A DNA stretch of 64,000 nt. Origin: Gari tellinella. Its lineage: Eukaryota > Mollusca > Bivalvia > Cardiida > Psammobiidae. Under the pieces are notes generated by a model. The model searched no databases and had not been told where the DNA came from. It worked only from the letters and a program-made list of their open reading frames with translations. The stretch's first letter is position 1. Each line of letters opens with the position of its first letter. The position numbers and the translations under genes were made by a program. Shown here one piece after another: positions 45,105 to 55,629 of the stretch. Where the stretch lies: contig OV277858.1 in NCBI GenBank assembly GCA_922989275.2, positions 97,822,794 to 97,886,793 on the forward strand. Reading direction: 5' to 3'.

Positions 45105-47140
45105 CAATTTAATCAGCAGGTAAACACCAATGGCTTTTCAGAGGTCTGAATCTGATTAAATACAGTGCAGGGCCTGTTACGGCATTTATGCACCGGGAGA
45201 GAGAGTGGTGCTTTAGTAGCACTGTTGGAGAGCTGACTTAAAGCTCTCCACACTGTCTGCACATACAATGTCTTCTTCAAGCTGATTCCACTCAACAGTG
45301 GTTCTATAAAAGAAAGAGGTGTTTTGCAGTTGGTCACTATGGCCATGTTGTACCTGAAAACACTTGCTGTTATTATTGGCGGATCTGTCTACAATGTGTT
45401 TAGCCGTGAAGTCAGTGAATTTTTTAGGTTTGATCTGTCTTTTTGTCTAACTGGGGTGAGGTAATTTGCAGGTGGTAAAGCTGGCAAGAGTCCTTCTGTT
45501 ATTTTAAAGAAAAGTGTAAGTCTGCTGTGTTTTCGTCTGGTTTGAAGTGTTGGTAAGTCGAGGTCTGTAAGCATACGGGTGACGCAACCAGTTTCTCGTG
45601 ATTTATAGTCACCTGTGATGAACCTTTGCTGACTGCCTCTGCACTCGTTCAAGTCGTGTTCTATTTCCGAGGATAGTATTGGGTCCCACACAACTGAAGA
45701 ATACTCCAGCACTGACCTGACCAAAGATATATATGCTGTCTTTCTGCATTGTGGGGGGCAGTGTCTCAAATTTCTTTTAAGAAAGGCTACGGTGGAGTTA
45801 GCCTTTTTAGTTATTTTATTTATGTGGGAACCCCATCTCAGGTCTTCTGATATTGTCACGCCTAGGTAAGGGTTCTCCTGGACCTGCTTTAGTATTTGAT
45901 TGTCTAGGGTGTAGAAATGACTGGATCTGTTATTGACACTCATGAGGTAGCACTTCTTGGCATTGAAACGCATACCCCATGACGAGGCCCAGGCCTCCAG
46001 CCCACTCAAGTCTCTCTGCAGCACTTTATGATCTTCCTGACTCCGGATTGTTCTGTACAGAAGGCAGTCATCTGCAAACAGCCGGACTTGCGATTTAACG
46101 GAGTCAGGTAGGTCATTGATGTGACAGAGGAACAGGAGCGGACCAAGCACGGTCCCTTGGGGGACACCGGACCCGACAGGGGCTGATTCAGAGTGTGCTC
46201 CATCTACCACCACCTGCATGTGGCGTTTAGTCAAAAACATCTCCAGCCAGTCTAGCAAATTTCCAGTGATTCCATACTTTTTTAGTTTAAAGAGAAGTTT
46301 TGAGTGAGGTACTGTGTCAAATGCTTTGGAGAAGTCTAAGATGAAGATGTCTGTTTGGAGTTTCTTGTCTTTGTTCTCTAAAAGGTCGTGTACAGTTGTT
46401 ATAAGTTGTGTCTCGCAGGAGAAGCCTGATCTAAAACCGTGATTTAAATTTGTTAAGATGTTGTTTTTTTCTAGGTGTTGAAAGAGGTGTCTACAAATAA
46501 TGTGCTCCAATAGCTTACATGATACTGGGGTCAAGGAAACAGGTCTATAGTTTTCGGCCATATGTACATCACCCTTTTTGAAGACTGGGGCTATATTGCC
46601 ATTTAACCAGTCATGGGGTAGTTTGCCGGTATCTATAGACGCTTGGAAAATGACACTCAGCCCTGGTGCTAATTGGGTTGCACATGTTTTGATCATAATG
46701 TTTGAAACCTTATCGGGTCCAGATGCTTTAGAAGTTTGAATATTGAGGAGTAGTTTCTCGACACCTGCCTTTGTAATCTTTAAAGGAGGAAGTTTGTGTT
46801 TGAATTATTCTTTCATTGAAGGCATTTTGTCTAAATCTGACTTGGTAAAAACTGAGGTGAACTGTTCTAGTAGAATGTCTGCCTTACTCTTACTGTCACT
46901 AACAAGGTTGCCATCTTTTTTGAGTGAGGGTATGCCAAAATTGTCTTGCTGTCGTGATTTAACATAATGCCAGAATGGTTTTGTGTTATTGTTTTTAAGG
47001 TCCCGCTTAGAATAAGACGAGTCCGGAACCAGTGTTCCGGAGGCAGCCGAATGATAACGAAGCATTCGTTTCTTATCAAGGCTAAGATGATCAAGCGATT
47101 CTCGATAGTCTGCCTAACAACTCGATAATTGATCTCGTGG
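45105..47140 (-). pseudogene. CR1/jockey-like LINE, reverse transcriptase part, minus strand
   Basis: From about 47110 to 45214. The region before RT includes NTKPFWHYVKSRQQD; an in-frame TAA at 46805 follows MKE; then SKASGPDKVSN, VFKKGDVHMAENYRPVSLTP, DFSKAFDTVPHSKLLFKL, GVPQGTVLGPLLFLCHINDL and FADD (LFADDCLLY). A homopolymer frameshift at about 45438-45442 shifts to the true C-terminus (HIVDRSANNNSKCFQ ... YRTTVEWNQLEEDIV, SVESFKSALQQCY). It is 5'-truncated and lacks the endonuclease. A dead copy of a different family from the L1-like neighbour. Confidence 0.82.
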
Positions 47141-47220
47141 ACCAAGGGAGATAATGGTTTACGTCTGATATACTAAAGTGAGCAAGAACGACAATCCTGT
47201 AAATATGGCCTGCATTCTTG

Positions 47221-47291
47221 GACATGTTTAAGCTACCATGTACCAGAAAAAAATCCGAAGATTTAGGAAAAATCCGGAGAAATGGCAGCCC
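47221..47291. repeat. B-family MITE fragment
   Basis: Only the right end remains: TTTAAGCTACCATGTACC, AGATTTAGGAAAAATCCGG and AATGGCAGCCCTG. Confidence 0.55.
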
Positions 47292-47574
47292 TGTTGAAAG
47301 AATTGTTATCATGACCTTCAGGCTTGGAATGAAAAGTCAAAAATATAATTAGGTAGCTTTTATGTAAAATATAGCATAACTAGAGTTTTCTAAATTCTAT
47401 CATCTACAAAAATAAAAAACAATAAGTTAAACCTAACCCCTCCCTCAAGGAGAAGAATTTATATAAGTTTACCAAAACTTGTTTTCTAATCCTTATATTT
47501 ATATGTGAAATTGTATGTATTGTCATTTATGACTGTATCTATTTTGAAATAAAATACTGTTTAAACTAACACCC

Positions 47575-47626
47575 CCCCCCCCCCCACCCCCCCCCCCCCA
47601 CCCCCCCCCCCCCCCCCCCCCCCCCC
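47575..47626. repeat. Poly-C tract
   Basis: About 50 bases of C with two or three A interruptions. 47292-47574 and 47627-47926 have no recognised feature. Confidence 0.8.
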
Positions 47627-47926
47627 ATAAGACCATCGATCTGTTTTCAGCAGGTCTGAAATATATATCATTCAGACTGCTGAAAAATAAAGATATCTAT
47701 GGACACTGCCACGCTACAACAATACCCCCTCTTTTGGCAGGGCGGACAGTATCCCACTTTTAAAAAACTAGACAAATTTGAAGATGTAATTGAAACACTC
47801 TGGGAAAATAAATTCACACTGTTGAAATCAATAGTTTATATATCTGAACCTTTAACCTAACATTTATTCCATATAGATCTACAAATGATTTCTTTGAAGA
47901 AGAAAAAAAGCCAGCAAAAAATTACA

Positions 47927-48016
47927 TCCCGCGAACCGGATTCGAACCAGTGACCTAAAGATGCCAGTATCTATCCAACTACAGTCTTCCGCTCTACCAA
48001 CTGAGCTATCACGGGA
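47927..48016 (-). tRNA. tRNA-Tyr (anticodon GTA) with 16-nt intron
   Basis: Read on the minus strand from 48016. Acceptor arm TCCCGTG pairs with CGCGGGA (one G-U). The D arm contains TAGCTCAGTTGGTAGAGC (A box). The anticodon loop is CTGTAG with GTA at 47982-47980. A 16-nt intron at 47978-47963 follows the base 3' of the anticodon, the usual position. The T arm is CTGGTTCGAATCCGG (B box). All stems pair, so it looks functional. Eukaryotic tRNA-Tyr genes commonly carry such introns. Confidence 0.93.
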
Positions 48017-48124
48017 TTGCTGTTCAAAATCGAAGGGTTAAACAAGTGGTTAGTGGATGGACAGACAGCTAGATAGCTAAATGAACTACAGAAGTTCTGT
48101 TCAAATTTTACTTTGAATATTATA

Positions 48125-48300
48125 CTGACAAATAAGTATCTAGCTTATCTTCAGTATTGAAGACAGTTAAGCTCAATTTAAAGCATTTAGTCTGCTGCAT
48201 GCTGAAAATCAAGAAGAATGTTCTTTAGGAACATTCTGCTTTACTTTCGTTTTAAGCTTCCATCTGCTAGGATGTAGGAAATATTTCTTCTAGATCTACT
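48125..48300. repeat. Partial A-family MITE with core-1 variant
   Basis: CAGTATTGAAGACAGTTAAG, AGAATGTTCTTTAGGAACATTC, CTTCCATCTGCTAGGATGTA. Outer ends not recognisable. Confidence 0.5.
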
Positions 48301-48479
48301 TCCACCAGGTACTGGCCAAATGTAACATACTGAACATCATTGCCATATTTCTTAATCTTAATTCAGCAGCGGGGTGTTGTCATTGTGGGCAATATGCCTT
48401 GTCTATGGTCTAAGGGAACTTACTGAGTAATCAAATATTGGAAACATTGTTCTGTTTATTTCCCTTGATATGCGCAATA

Positions 48480-48913
48480 TGTTCACATTCTTTCGGTGTT
48501 TGCGCATGTCACCGGTAATTCAGTTTAACAGATTACTGAAAAATTACAGATTCCTTGTTGAAATCAGGTAAATATAGCATTGAATAGTGACAGATTTAGA
48601 TGTTAAGTTGGCAGGTTTTGTCACGGGTCACCGGGACCGGCAGTTCCGTAGAAGTCTGTCCGATTTCATCGTATTTTAGTTAATCATTGCGCAGTCCCCT
48701 CGCGCAAACTCTGGCGCATCGAAAATTCGTCTGACTTTGCGCATTTGTCTCCGACAGATGAGCTATTTGTGCAGACGACGGACATTCTATTCAATCAAAT
48801 CATATTTTCTCATTAGAGAGAAATATCTGCTGAATTTCTATTTGTAGCTGTTTTGAAAGAATTTATAGAAGACTTGAATAAAATAATGGCGGCCATTTTA
48901 GAACGCAGAGTGT
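48480..48913 (+). promoter_or_regulatory. NRF1: Candidate NRF1 promoter and 5' non-coding exon
   Basis: The first coding exon of NRF1 begins after a splice acceptor at 55404, so an upstream non-coding exon must exist. Here local GC and CpG content rise (GCGCAGTCCCCTCGCGC, TTTGCGCATGTCACCGG, TTTGCGCATTT) and an exact YY1-type ATGGCGGC sits at 48886-48893 within AATGGCGGCCATT. A possible donor T|GTAAGC is at 48911/48912. The placement is inference, not demonstrated; the intron would be about 6.5 kb. 48301-48479 and 48914-49224 hold nothing else recognised. Confidence 0.35.
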
Positions 48914-49224
48914 AAGCGATTCTATTTTTAGAATCAGTTTTGGCAAGTTAATAAATGCAAGGAATTTATTAATTCCGTGACCAACCTATTTTAACCACAA
49001 TTTAATCTTCTTTAATGATATTCTTATAAAAAAATAAAAATAAAATACTGATCTCGAAATAAACCTGCAAAGTGTGAAATCTGTCAGTTTTGAACAAATC
49101 TGTAAAGATTCAGTTCCCAACTCTCAATCAGGAACATTCAATGTCCCTGCTCTCCTCTCCATGTTTCAAAGACATTTTTTTATGCAAAAAATTCCACTTT
49201 CCCGAGAAATAAACAACCCCAAGG

Positions 49225-49490
49225 GAAGGCAATGGAGGAGTGGTTTAGTGGCAGCAGACTGGATCGCGTTGCCAATACCAGGGGTCATGAGTTTGATCCC
49301 CTGTGGCGCCGGACCAAATCCTTTGGATGGGACTTTATAAACCTATGTCGGATGTATCGGTGCGTAACACTGGGCATCTAAAAGAATCAGAGAAATCTGT
49401 TGATAAGACTGTTGATAAGAGTAGGACATCACACCCTTGTTTTCTGTATCTGCTCCCCTCTCTTTGGGGCGTCCAATTAGCCCATAGATG
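49225..49490 (+). repeat. tRNA-derived SINE copy
   Basis: A-box-like TGGTTTAGTGGCAGC at 49237 and B-box-like GGTCATGAGTTTGATCCCC at 49283, followed by a body (CCTTTGGATGGGACTTTATA, GATGTATCGGTGCGTAACAC). A second, 5'-degraded copy with the same body lies at 50063-50240. Confidence 0.55.
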
Positions 49491-49519
49491 GCAATAACGG
49501 ACAATTACAAACAATTTGA

Positions 49520-49745
49520 TTTGATTCGTTATGATTTTACGTCGCTTTTAACAGTATTTCAGTCATATCGCGGCGTCCAGCTAATTACAGGTGGAGGAAG
49601 ACCCCAGAAGCCCTTTATGCACTGTTTCAGATACAAATCGGCAACTGGGTAGAACCACCGACCTTCCGCAAGCCAGCTGGAAGGCTTCCCTACATGAAAT
49701 TACAAACAAAAAAAAAAGACTCGTGGTACAGTCTACCTCCCTTCT
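49520..49745. repeat. Possible SINE-like repeat
   Basis: ATTTTACGTCGCTTTTAACAG, CATATCGCGGCGTCCAGC and ACCACCGACCTTCCGCAAGCC; the last reads as a tRNA-like arm on the minus strand. Only one copy is in the window, so family status is not shown. Confidence 0.3.
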
Positions 49746-49770
49746 ACATGATGGTCCAGTGGTAATTTGC

Positions 49771-50062
49771 TTAACCCATTACCCCATAGCCTGTTTCTAG
49801 GTTTGAAGAAAAGTGACCACTTAAAGCAGGTTGAAAGGCGCATTCTGCTTTAATTTCAGCCTGCTTTAAGCTATCATCTGCTTGGATAGAGAAAGTATTT
49901 CATATCCTGCATTCGGCTCTAAATGACCTTTTTGTGTAGATGGGCCGTAAAACACCATTCATTCATTCATTCATATCCTGCATATACATAACTGTATAAA
50001 GTGGGACTATTTTCTGAGACGGAACAAAAAATTAGAGGCGTATTTATGGGGTAATTGGTTAA
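49771..50062. mobile_element. A-family MITE with a 57-nt retroposed insert
   Basis: TTAACCCATTACCCCATAGCC to GGGGTAATTGGTTAA. The core-1 hairpin has a shortened left arm. At 49913-49969 is a short insert ending in (ATTC)n, flanked by the 14-bp direct repeat TTCATATCCTGCAT (49899-49912 and 49970-49983). Confidence 0.72.
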
Positions 50063-50240
50063 CTACAAGGTGTTGTGAGTTCCATAACCCCCTTTGGATG
50101 AGACTTTACAAACCTAGGTCCGATGCATCAGTGCTTTACACTACACATATGAATGAACCAGAGAATTCTGTCGATAGTATTAGTAAGAGTAGTGCATCAA
50201 GCCCTTGTTTTTCTCTATCCACTCAATCGCCTTGACTTGA
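50063..50240 (+). repeat. 5'-degraded copy of the 49225 SINE
   Basis: GGTGTTGTGAGTTCCATAACC is a decayed B box. It is followed by CCCTTTGGATGAGACTTTAC and a body matching 49310-49480. Confidence 0.5.
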
Positions 50241-50253
50241 CTTGATCCTGAGT

Positions 50254-50448
50254 TTATTTTTCAACTGCTGCGGGTGTCCCAGGGACTGGGGTAGGCAGCA
50301 GGTGGCTAGAGTGTCTAACACCCAGTCTCCACGCTTCTCTGTTCAGTGGATCTATGCCTGCAAGGCTACAGATGTTCATATCAGCCTTGACGCAGTCTGA
50401 CCAGGACTTTATTGGTCTCCCTCTACCTCTGGAGCCAGTAACTGTCAT
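50254..50448 (-). pseudogene. C-terminal fragment of a LINE endonuclease/reverse transcriptase
   Basis: 64 residues ending at a stop: GSRGRGRPIKSWSDCVKADM ... DPLNREAWRLGVRHSSHLLP. The RGRPxKxWxD motif followed by an xRExWR-type stretch is typical of the extreme C-terminus of non-LTR retrotransposon polyproteins. No upstream RT is present. 50449-51039 has no gene; TGCGCATGC at 50596-50604 resembles an NRF1 half site. Confidence 0.5.
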
Positions 50449-51039
50449 GCAATTAGCCCCACAGGTGCTAGTCGCATGCTAGCCCATGTCTCTTGTCTTG
50501 TCTTTCAGCCATATGGCTATATATCCTCACTAGTATCTTCTTTATTCACTGGTACAACTACAATATTATTTACTCGCGGTACTTTAGTGGGTTAGTGCGC
50601 ATGCACTCGGTTTGACTAATGTGGCAAAGCGTTCAGTTGTTGCCACAAACTCCTCAAGGATGAACTGGATAGATTCTCTCCACTCTCTCAGCTCGTCTCT
50701 ATCAATTAAAACCAGTGTATTATCATGCAATAGAACACATGTAGAAGTTGAGATTTATACATGTAATTTTTAGTAATCAAATAATTTAATTACATGTACC
50801 AACATCTCAACGACTACCTGTGTTCAACTGCAGGATAATATAGGCTTTCGATTCTAACACTTTAATTTACCTACAATTTGCGCTGATGCTACATTTCCTG
50901 TGCTCAAATTTTCGAAGTCATATTACGTCATGTCATTAAGCTGCTACAGCGTGTGCATGTTTTATAGAGAATTTAAAAATGGCTACGTAACGTTCCTGAA
51001 AAAATGCATTAAATAGTTTTTCTCCACTTGTTAAATATT

Positions 51040-51240
51040 ATTTTTTATGTGAATTGAATTTATAAGGAACAACCTCTATCCAAAAAAATTTTTTTTTAAA
51101 AATGAAATTGGCCTTATTTGGGATTTTTTTTTTGGAATTGGGAATATTTTATACCATTTCCCATTGGGAATGGGTCAGTTTACTGGACCTGTGGATACAC
51201 CAGAAACAGGCCTCGACACCCTAAACGCCCACTTTCATGA
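51040..51240. repeat. Short interspersed repeat shared with 52940-53130
   Basis: AGGAACAACCTCTATCC, GGGAATGGGTCAG and GGACCTGTGGATACACCAGAA recur at 53025-53115 (AGGAACAACTTG, GGACCTGTGGATGCACCAGAA). Confidence 0.45.
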
Positions 51241-51349
51241 ACAATGCTAACTCATTCACCCTCTGAAAAAACATCAAATGGACAAAACTAGTCTCATTTT
51301 TCGACTATTTAGGGGTGATTTAAACATATATATTGCGAAAGTGACAAGC

Positions 51350-51470
51350 AGAGCCCTCTGATGAGGATCTGCACTATTTGCATAGGACAAGTGTACTCTT
51401 CACATGCCCGATGTTTGTTTATGACAAGTATTCTAGATTCTTGTAGCAAGAGTCAACTCTGTTAAAGGGA
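51350..51470. repeat. RG-family MITE copy
   Basis: AGAGCCCTCTGATGAGGATC, GCACTATTTGCATAGGACAA and a right arm running into TCTGTTAAAG. Diverged. Confidence 0.4.
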
Positions 51471-53404
51471 CTCGCAACCAAATGGTGTAATTGTAAAATT
51501 AAAAAGAAAATACCGGTACTCAAATAAAAGCAAATATGTAGCATTATCATGCATCTGGCATTAAACAAATACATGTATGATCAGTCTAAAAACATCCTCA
51601 AGAAAAGTCAACAATTCTTAGTTTTTAGCTCGCCTGTTCGTAGAACAGCAGAGCTAATGTCATACCCCCGGCGTGAGTGAGCGTGGTCAGGTTAAAGTTT
51701 TTTGGACGGGTTGTTTTAAAGCTTAATAAATATTAACAAATGTGCTAGGGTTATGAAATTTTGTATGGAGGTTCATTTTGGGTTAAACAGTGATGTTATG
51801 ATGCTGGAATTTAAAAATGATTTTAATTTATGTCAATTTTCAACATGTTTTGGACTTAGAGGCTGAAATTGTGTATGGAGGTTTTTTAGGGGTCAAACAT
51901 TGATGTAATGCAGTTGGAATTTAAAAATAATTTTAAATTATTGTCTTTATTTGACATGTTTTGGACTTAGGTTTTTTTGCTACAAATCCAGGTTAAAGTT
52001 TTTTGGACGGGTTGTTTTAAAGTTTAATATTTGGTCTAAGGTGCTGAAATTTTGTATGGTGGTTTATTTTGGGGCAAACATTGATGTTATGAAGTTGGAA
52101 ATAAAACATTATCTTTTATCTATGTCAGTTTTCGACATGTTTTGGACTTAGGTTTTTAGACTACACATCACCACGTTAAAGTTTTTTGGAGGGGTTGTTT
52201 TAAAGTTTAATACTTGTGCTAAGGGGCTGAAATTTTGTATGGAGGTTTATTAGGGGTCAAACATTGATGTTATGAAGTTGAAATCTAAAATAAATTTTTA
52301 TTTTTGTCCCTTTTTGACATGCTTTGGACTTCAGTTTTTTACTACAAATCTAGGTTAAAGTTTTTTGGACGGGTTGTTTTAAAGTTTAATACTTTTGCTA
52401 AGGTGCTGAAGTTTTGTATGGGGGCTTATTTTGGGTCAAACATTGATGTTATGAAGTATGCATTTAAAAATACTTTTGATTTATGTCAAATTTTTGACAT
52501 GTTTTAGTTTTTTCGACTACAAATCACCAGGTTAAAGTTTTTTCGACGGGTTGTTTTAAAGCTTAATACTTGTGCTAAGGGGCTGAAATTTTGTATTAAT
52601 ATTTAATATAACTAGACTAAGACTCACCATTCATTTGCTAAACTTTCTAAACTGAAATTGTTTTGCTTTCGATACAAGATGTTTTTAGACTTAAACTTTA
52701 AACAGGCGAGCATCAGGTGGCTTTGACACCCATTTCTGGTTATTATATTTTTTCCATTGCCTTTTCAACTCCGTCGAAAGACAGAGTGAATCCTTTTCTA
52801 TTCAATTGAAACTGTTCGGGAATGAAGTAGCAGGCCTTTTTCTGGCCATATCAGGGAAATGCGATGTCTGATTTGGGAATTTTTTAGCACAAAAAATCAA
52901 ATAATTTGGGAATAATTTTTGGAATTGATTTCACTTATTTATGCTAAATTATCAACAAAAAAAAGACCTGTTAGCTAGTTTTCCTGATTTGTTTTATTAT
53001 TTTTTATGTGATGTTGACTTATTAGGAACAACTTGTAAAAAAAAAATAGAATTGACAATTTTTTTTTTCAAAATTGGGATTTCTCATTGGGAAATGGACC
53101 TGTGGATGCACCAGAAAATTCTAAAATGCCTGAGTAGTAAAGTAGTTTAAATTGATCGCCATATACATGTATTGAATAGCCCTCATGGCTCAATAGGTTA
53201 AGCTTGTGTCTTTTCAACCCTCACATGTTGGGTTCTGGGTTCAAATCCCACCAGAGCCAAATTCTTTTTTCATTGAAATGCATATTTTAAACAGAACTTC
53301 TTATCCTAAATTAATATTTACTTATTTATATTATAATAAGAGTTTGACATACATTTACAATGACTACTACTTTTTATGCTAAATCTGGTTGCCAGTCTCT
53401 TTAA
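51462..53404. mobile_element. TTAA-flanked tRNA-like element, second copy (T2), split by insertion
   Basis: TTAA-AGGGACTCGCAACC to GGTTGCCAGTCTCT-TTAA. The tRNA-like part at about 53185-53255 has TGGCTCAATAGGTTAAGC (A box) and GGTTCAAATCC (B box). The sequence follows T1 up to 51626 (CAATTCTTAGTTTTT), resumes at about 52740 (ATATTTTTTCCATTGCC), and the J element lies exactly between. Confidence 0.65.
51627..52739. mobile_element. J element: ~180-bp tandem units between GCTCGCCTGTT ends
   Basis: Starts AGCTCGCCTGTTCGTAGAAC and ends AAACAGGCGAGCATCAGGTGG...CCATTTCTGG, so GCTCGCCTGTT is inverted near both ends. Inside, four to five units of about 180 bp share GGTTAAAGTTTTTTGGACGG, TTGTTTTAAAG, GCTGAAATTTTGTATGGAGG, GTCAAACATTGATGTTATGA and GACATGTTTTGGACTTAGG. 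No coding potential. Confidence 0.65.
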
Positions 53405-53637
53405 AACAATGATTGTAAAGACTGACTAATATAAGATGTGAAAATTTGAGCCTCAAATTATGTATGAGTCAAATATGTAATATCCTAGTTATATGGGCTG
53501 AGCAATTGCATGCTGTCTGTGAAAAATGTAACATTATTCACATTTTTTCAGGTCTGAGAAAGTTCAAATTGGTCAGGGAATATTGGTTTGTAATTTTTAT
53601 GGGAACACTGTTAAATGTTTCTTGCTCTTGCATTTTT

Positions 53638-55350
53638 AGCTCGCCTGTTCGTAGAAGAGCTAATGTCATACCCCGGCGTGAGTGAGCGTGAGCATGGCCA
53701 AGGTTAAAGTTTTTTGGAGGGGTTGTTTTAAAGCTTAATACTTGTGCTAGAGTGCTGAAATTTTAAATGGAGGTTTATTAGGGGTCAAACATTGATGTTA
53801 TGAAGTTATAATTTAAAAATAATTTAATTTTTGTCAATATTTGACATGTTTTGGACTTATGTTTTTTACTACAAAAGACCAGGTTAAAGTTTTTTGGATG
53901 GGTTGTTTTAAAGCTTAATAATTGTGCTAGGGTGCTGAAATTTTGTATGGAGGTTGATTAGGGGTCAAACATTGATGTTATAAATAGAGGATATTGAATG
54001 AGTGTTCTTTCAGTAATGAATTTATTGAACGAGTTGGATAAAAATGATATTTTGCGAGCAACATATCATTTTTATCCAACGAGTTCAATAAATTTATTAC
54101 TGAAAAAACACCAATTTAATATCCTATTTATCACATAAACACCAAATGACACGAAAATCCGAACGGTCTTACTTTCACTTTTGCCCTCGGCTCTTAGGTA
54201 AACGATTCGTCATAGGTGTTATTCGGTTTTATTCATCCGTGGATAAAAAAACACCAATCATATTAACGTTAAGAAAATCAACACCATTACGTTGTGAAAA
54301 GACCTCTTTGATACCATATTCAAATTTTAAATTAAAGTTGTTCTAATTGACTAAAAATGATCATTTGACATTAAGAATCTAGTTTCGTTTTCAAAATAAC
54401 GTCAAGACGTAACATGACGTCATTATCATTGTAACGTCTAAATTTGAAAAACAGTCTGAGTCACTGTTAATACTAAAGTCTACGTAGTATTAAGTTTAGC
54501 CTGAATTGCAGCCTGAGTTTGCGAAACTGCTAGGGATAATGTTTCTAGGACACTTCGAAATGTTTCAATACCTAGTGGTGATCTATGTTTGTCTAGATTC
54601 TCTTAACTGATTTACAGTCGGCGTAGTAGTACATTATTTTGGTGATTCGAAAAATTAGTATAAAATATATGCCCAGTGGGCCATACGATTTTTACGGCCC
54701 TCTATATTTTGCACGTTTATGTGATAATTTAAAAATAATTTCAATTTTTGTCAATATTTGACATGTTTTGGACTTAGGTTTTTTACTACAAAAGACCAGG
54801 TTAAAATTTTTGGACGGGTTGTTTTAAAGTTAAATACATGTGCTAGGGTGCTGAAAGTTTGTATGAAAGCTTCATTTGGTGTCAAACATTGATGTTATGA
54901 AGTTGGAATTTAAAAACAATTTTAATAATTGTCAATTTTTAACATGTTTTCGACTTAGGTTTTGTTACCACAAATCACCAGGTTAAAGTTTTTTTGGACG
55001 GGTTGTTTTACAGTTTAATACATATGCTAGGGTGCTGAATTTTTTTATGGAGCTTCATTTGGGAACAAACATTGAGGCTATGAAGTTTCGAATTAAAAAT
55101 TATTTTAATTTATTTCAATTTTTGACATGTTTTGGACTTAATTGTTTTGACCTCAAATCACCAGGTTGTTTTAAAGTTTAATACATGTGCTAAGTTTTAC
55201 GGGTTGTACAAGTTTTATATAACTAGATTGAGACTCATCATTCTTTTAATAATCTTTCTAAACCGAAAATTGATTTGTTTTGGATACAAGATGTTTTTAG
55301 ACTAAAAGTTCAAGCAGGCGAGCATCAGGTGGCTTTGACACCCATTTCTG
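53638..55350. mobile_element. J element, second copy, split by an H element
   Basis: AGCTCGCCTGTTCGTAGAAG to CAGGCGAGCATCAGGTGGC...CCCATTTCTG. Same ~180-bp units. Interrupted at about 53985-54735. It ends about 55 bp before the splice acceptor of NRF1 coding exon 1. Confidence 0.65.
53985..54735. mobile_element. H-family hairpin element with CRE site
   Basis: The hairpin at 54009-54106 has arms CAGTAATGAATTTATTGAACG and TTCAATAAATTTATTACTG with inner GGATAAAAATGATAT/ATATCATTTTTATCC. The body follows, bounded by TTTATCACATAAAC (54117) and GTTTATGTGATAA (54717). TGACGTCA lies at 54415-54422. Related to 11205-11640 with hairpin and body in the opposite order. Confidence 0.55.
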
Positions 55351-55421
55351 ATTATCTGTAAAACAGTCATATTAATTTATGAAGGTACTCTCATTCTATT
55401 TCAGTGACATAAAGCTTAAAG

Positions 55422-55629
55422 ATGATGAACCCCACCATAGTATCATCTGGGGTCCATCACTCAATCGCAAACACCATCACAATCAACACGTCACAGCTGA
55501 ACTCGGGTATGATGAGTGATGGAATCAGCGAGCCGAGCTCTCCAGATAGCACATTTGATGCATCAGATCTGATGGAAGCACACATGTCAGACATAAGAGA
55601 TGAGGTAACATCCCAGCTAGCAGCTTCAG
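55422..55629 (+). CDS. NRF1: NRF1 coding exon 1
   Basis: The acceptor TATTTCAG|TGACATAAAG at 55404 leaves 17 bases of 5' UTR. ATGATG gives two adjacent starts. Encodes residues 1-69 and one base of G70, with SEPSSPDSTFDASDLMEAH and DEVTSQLAASG, the conserved N-terminal CK2-type Ser/acidic segment. Donor TCAG|GTATAC, phase 1. Confidence 0.92.
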
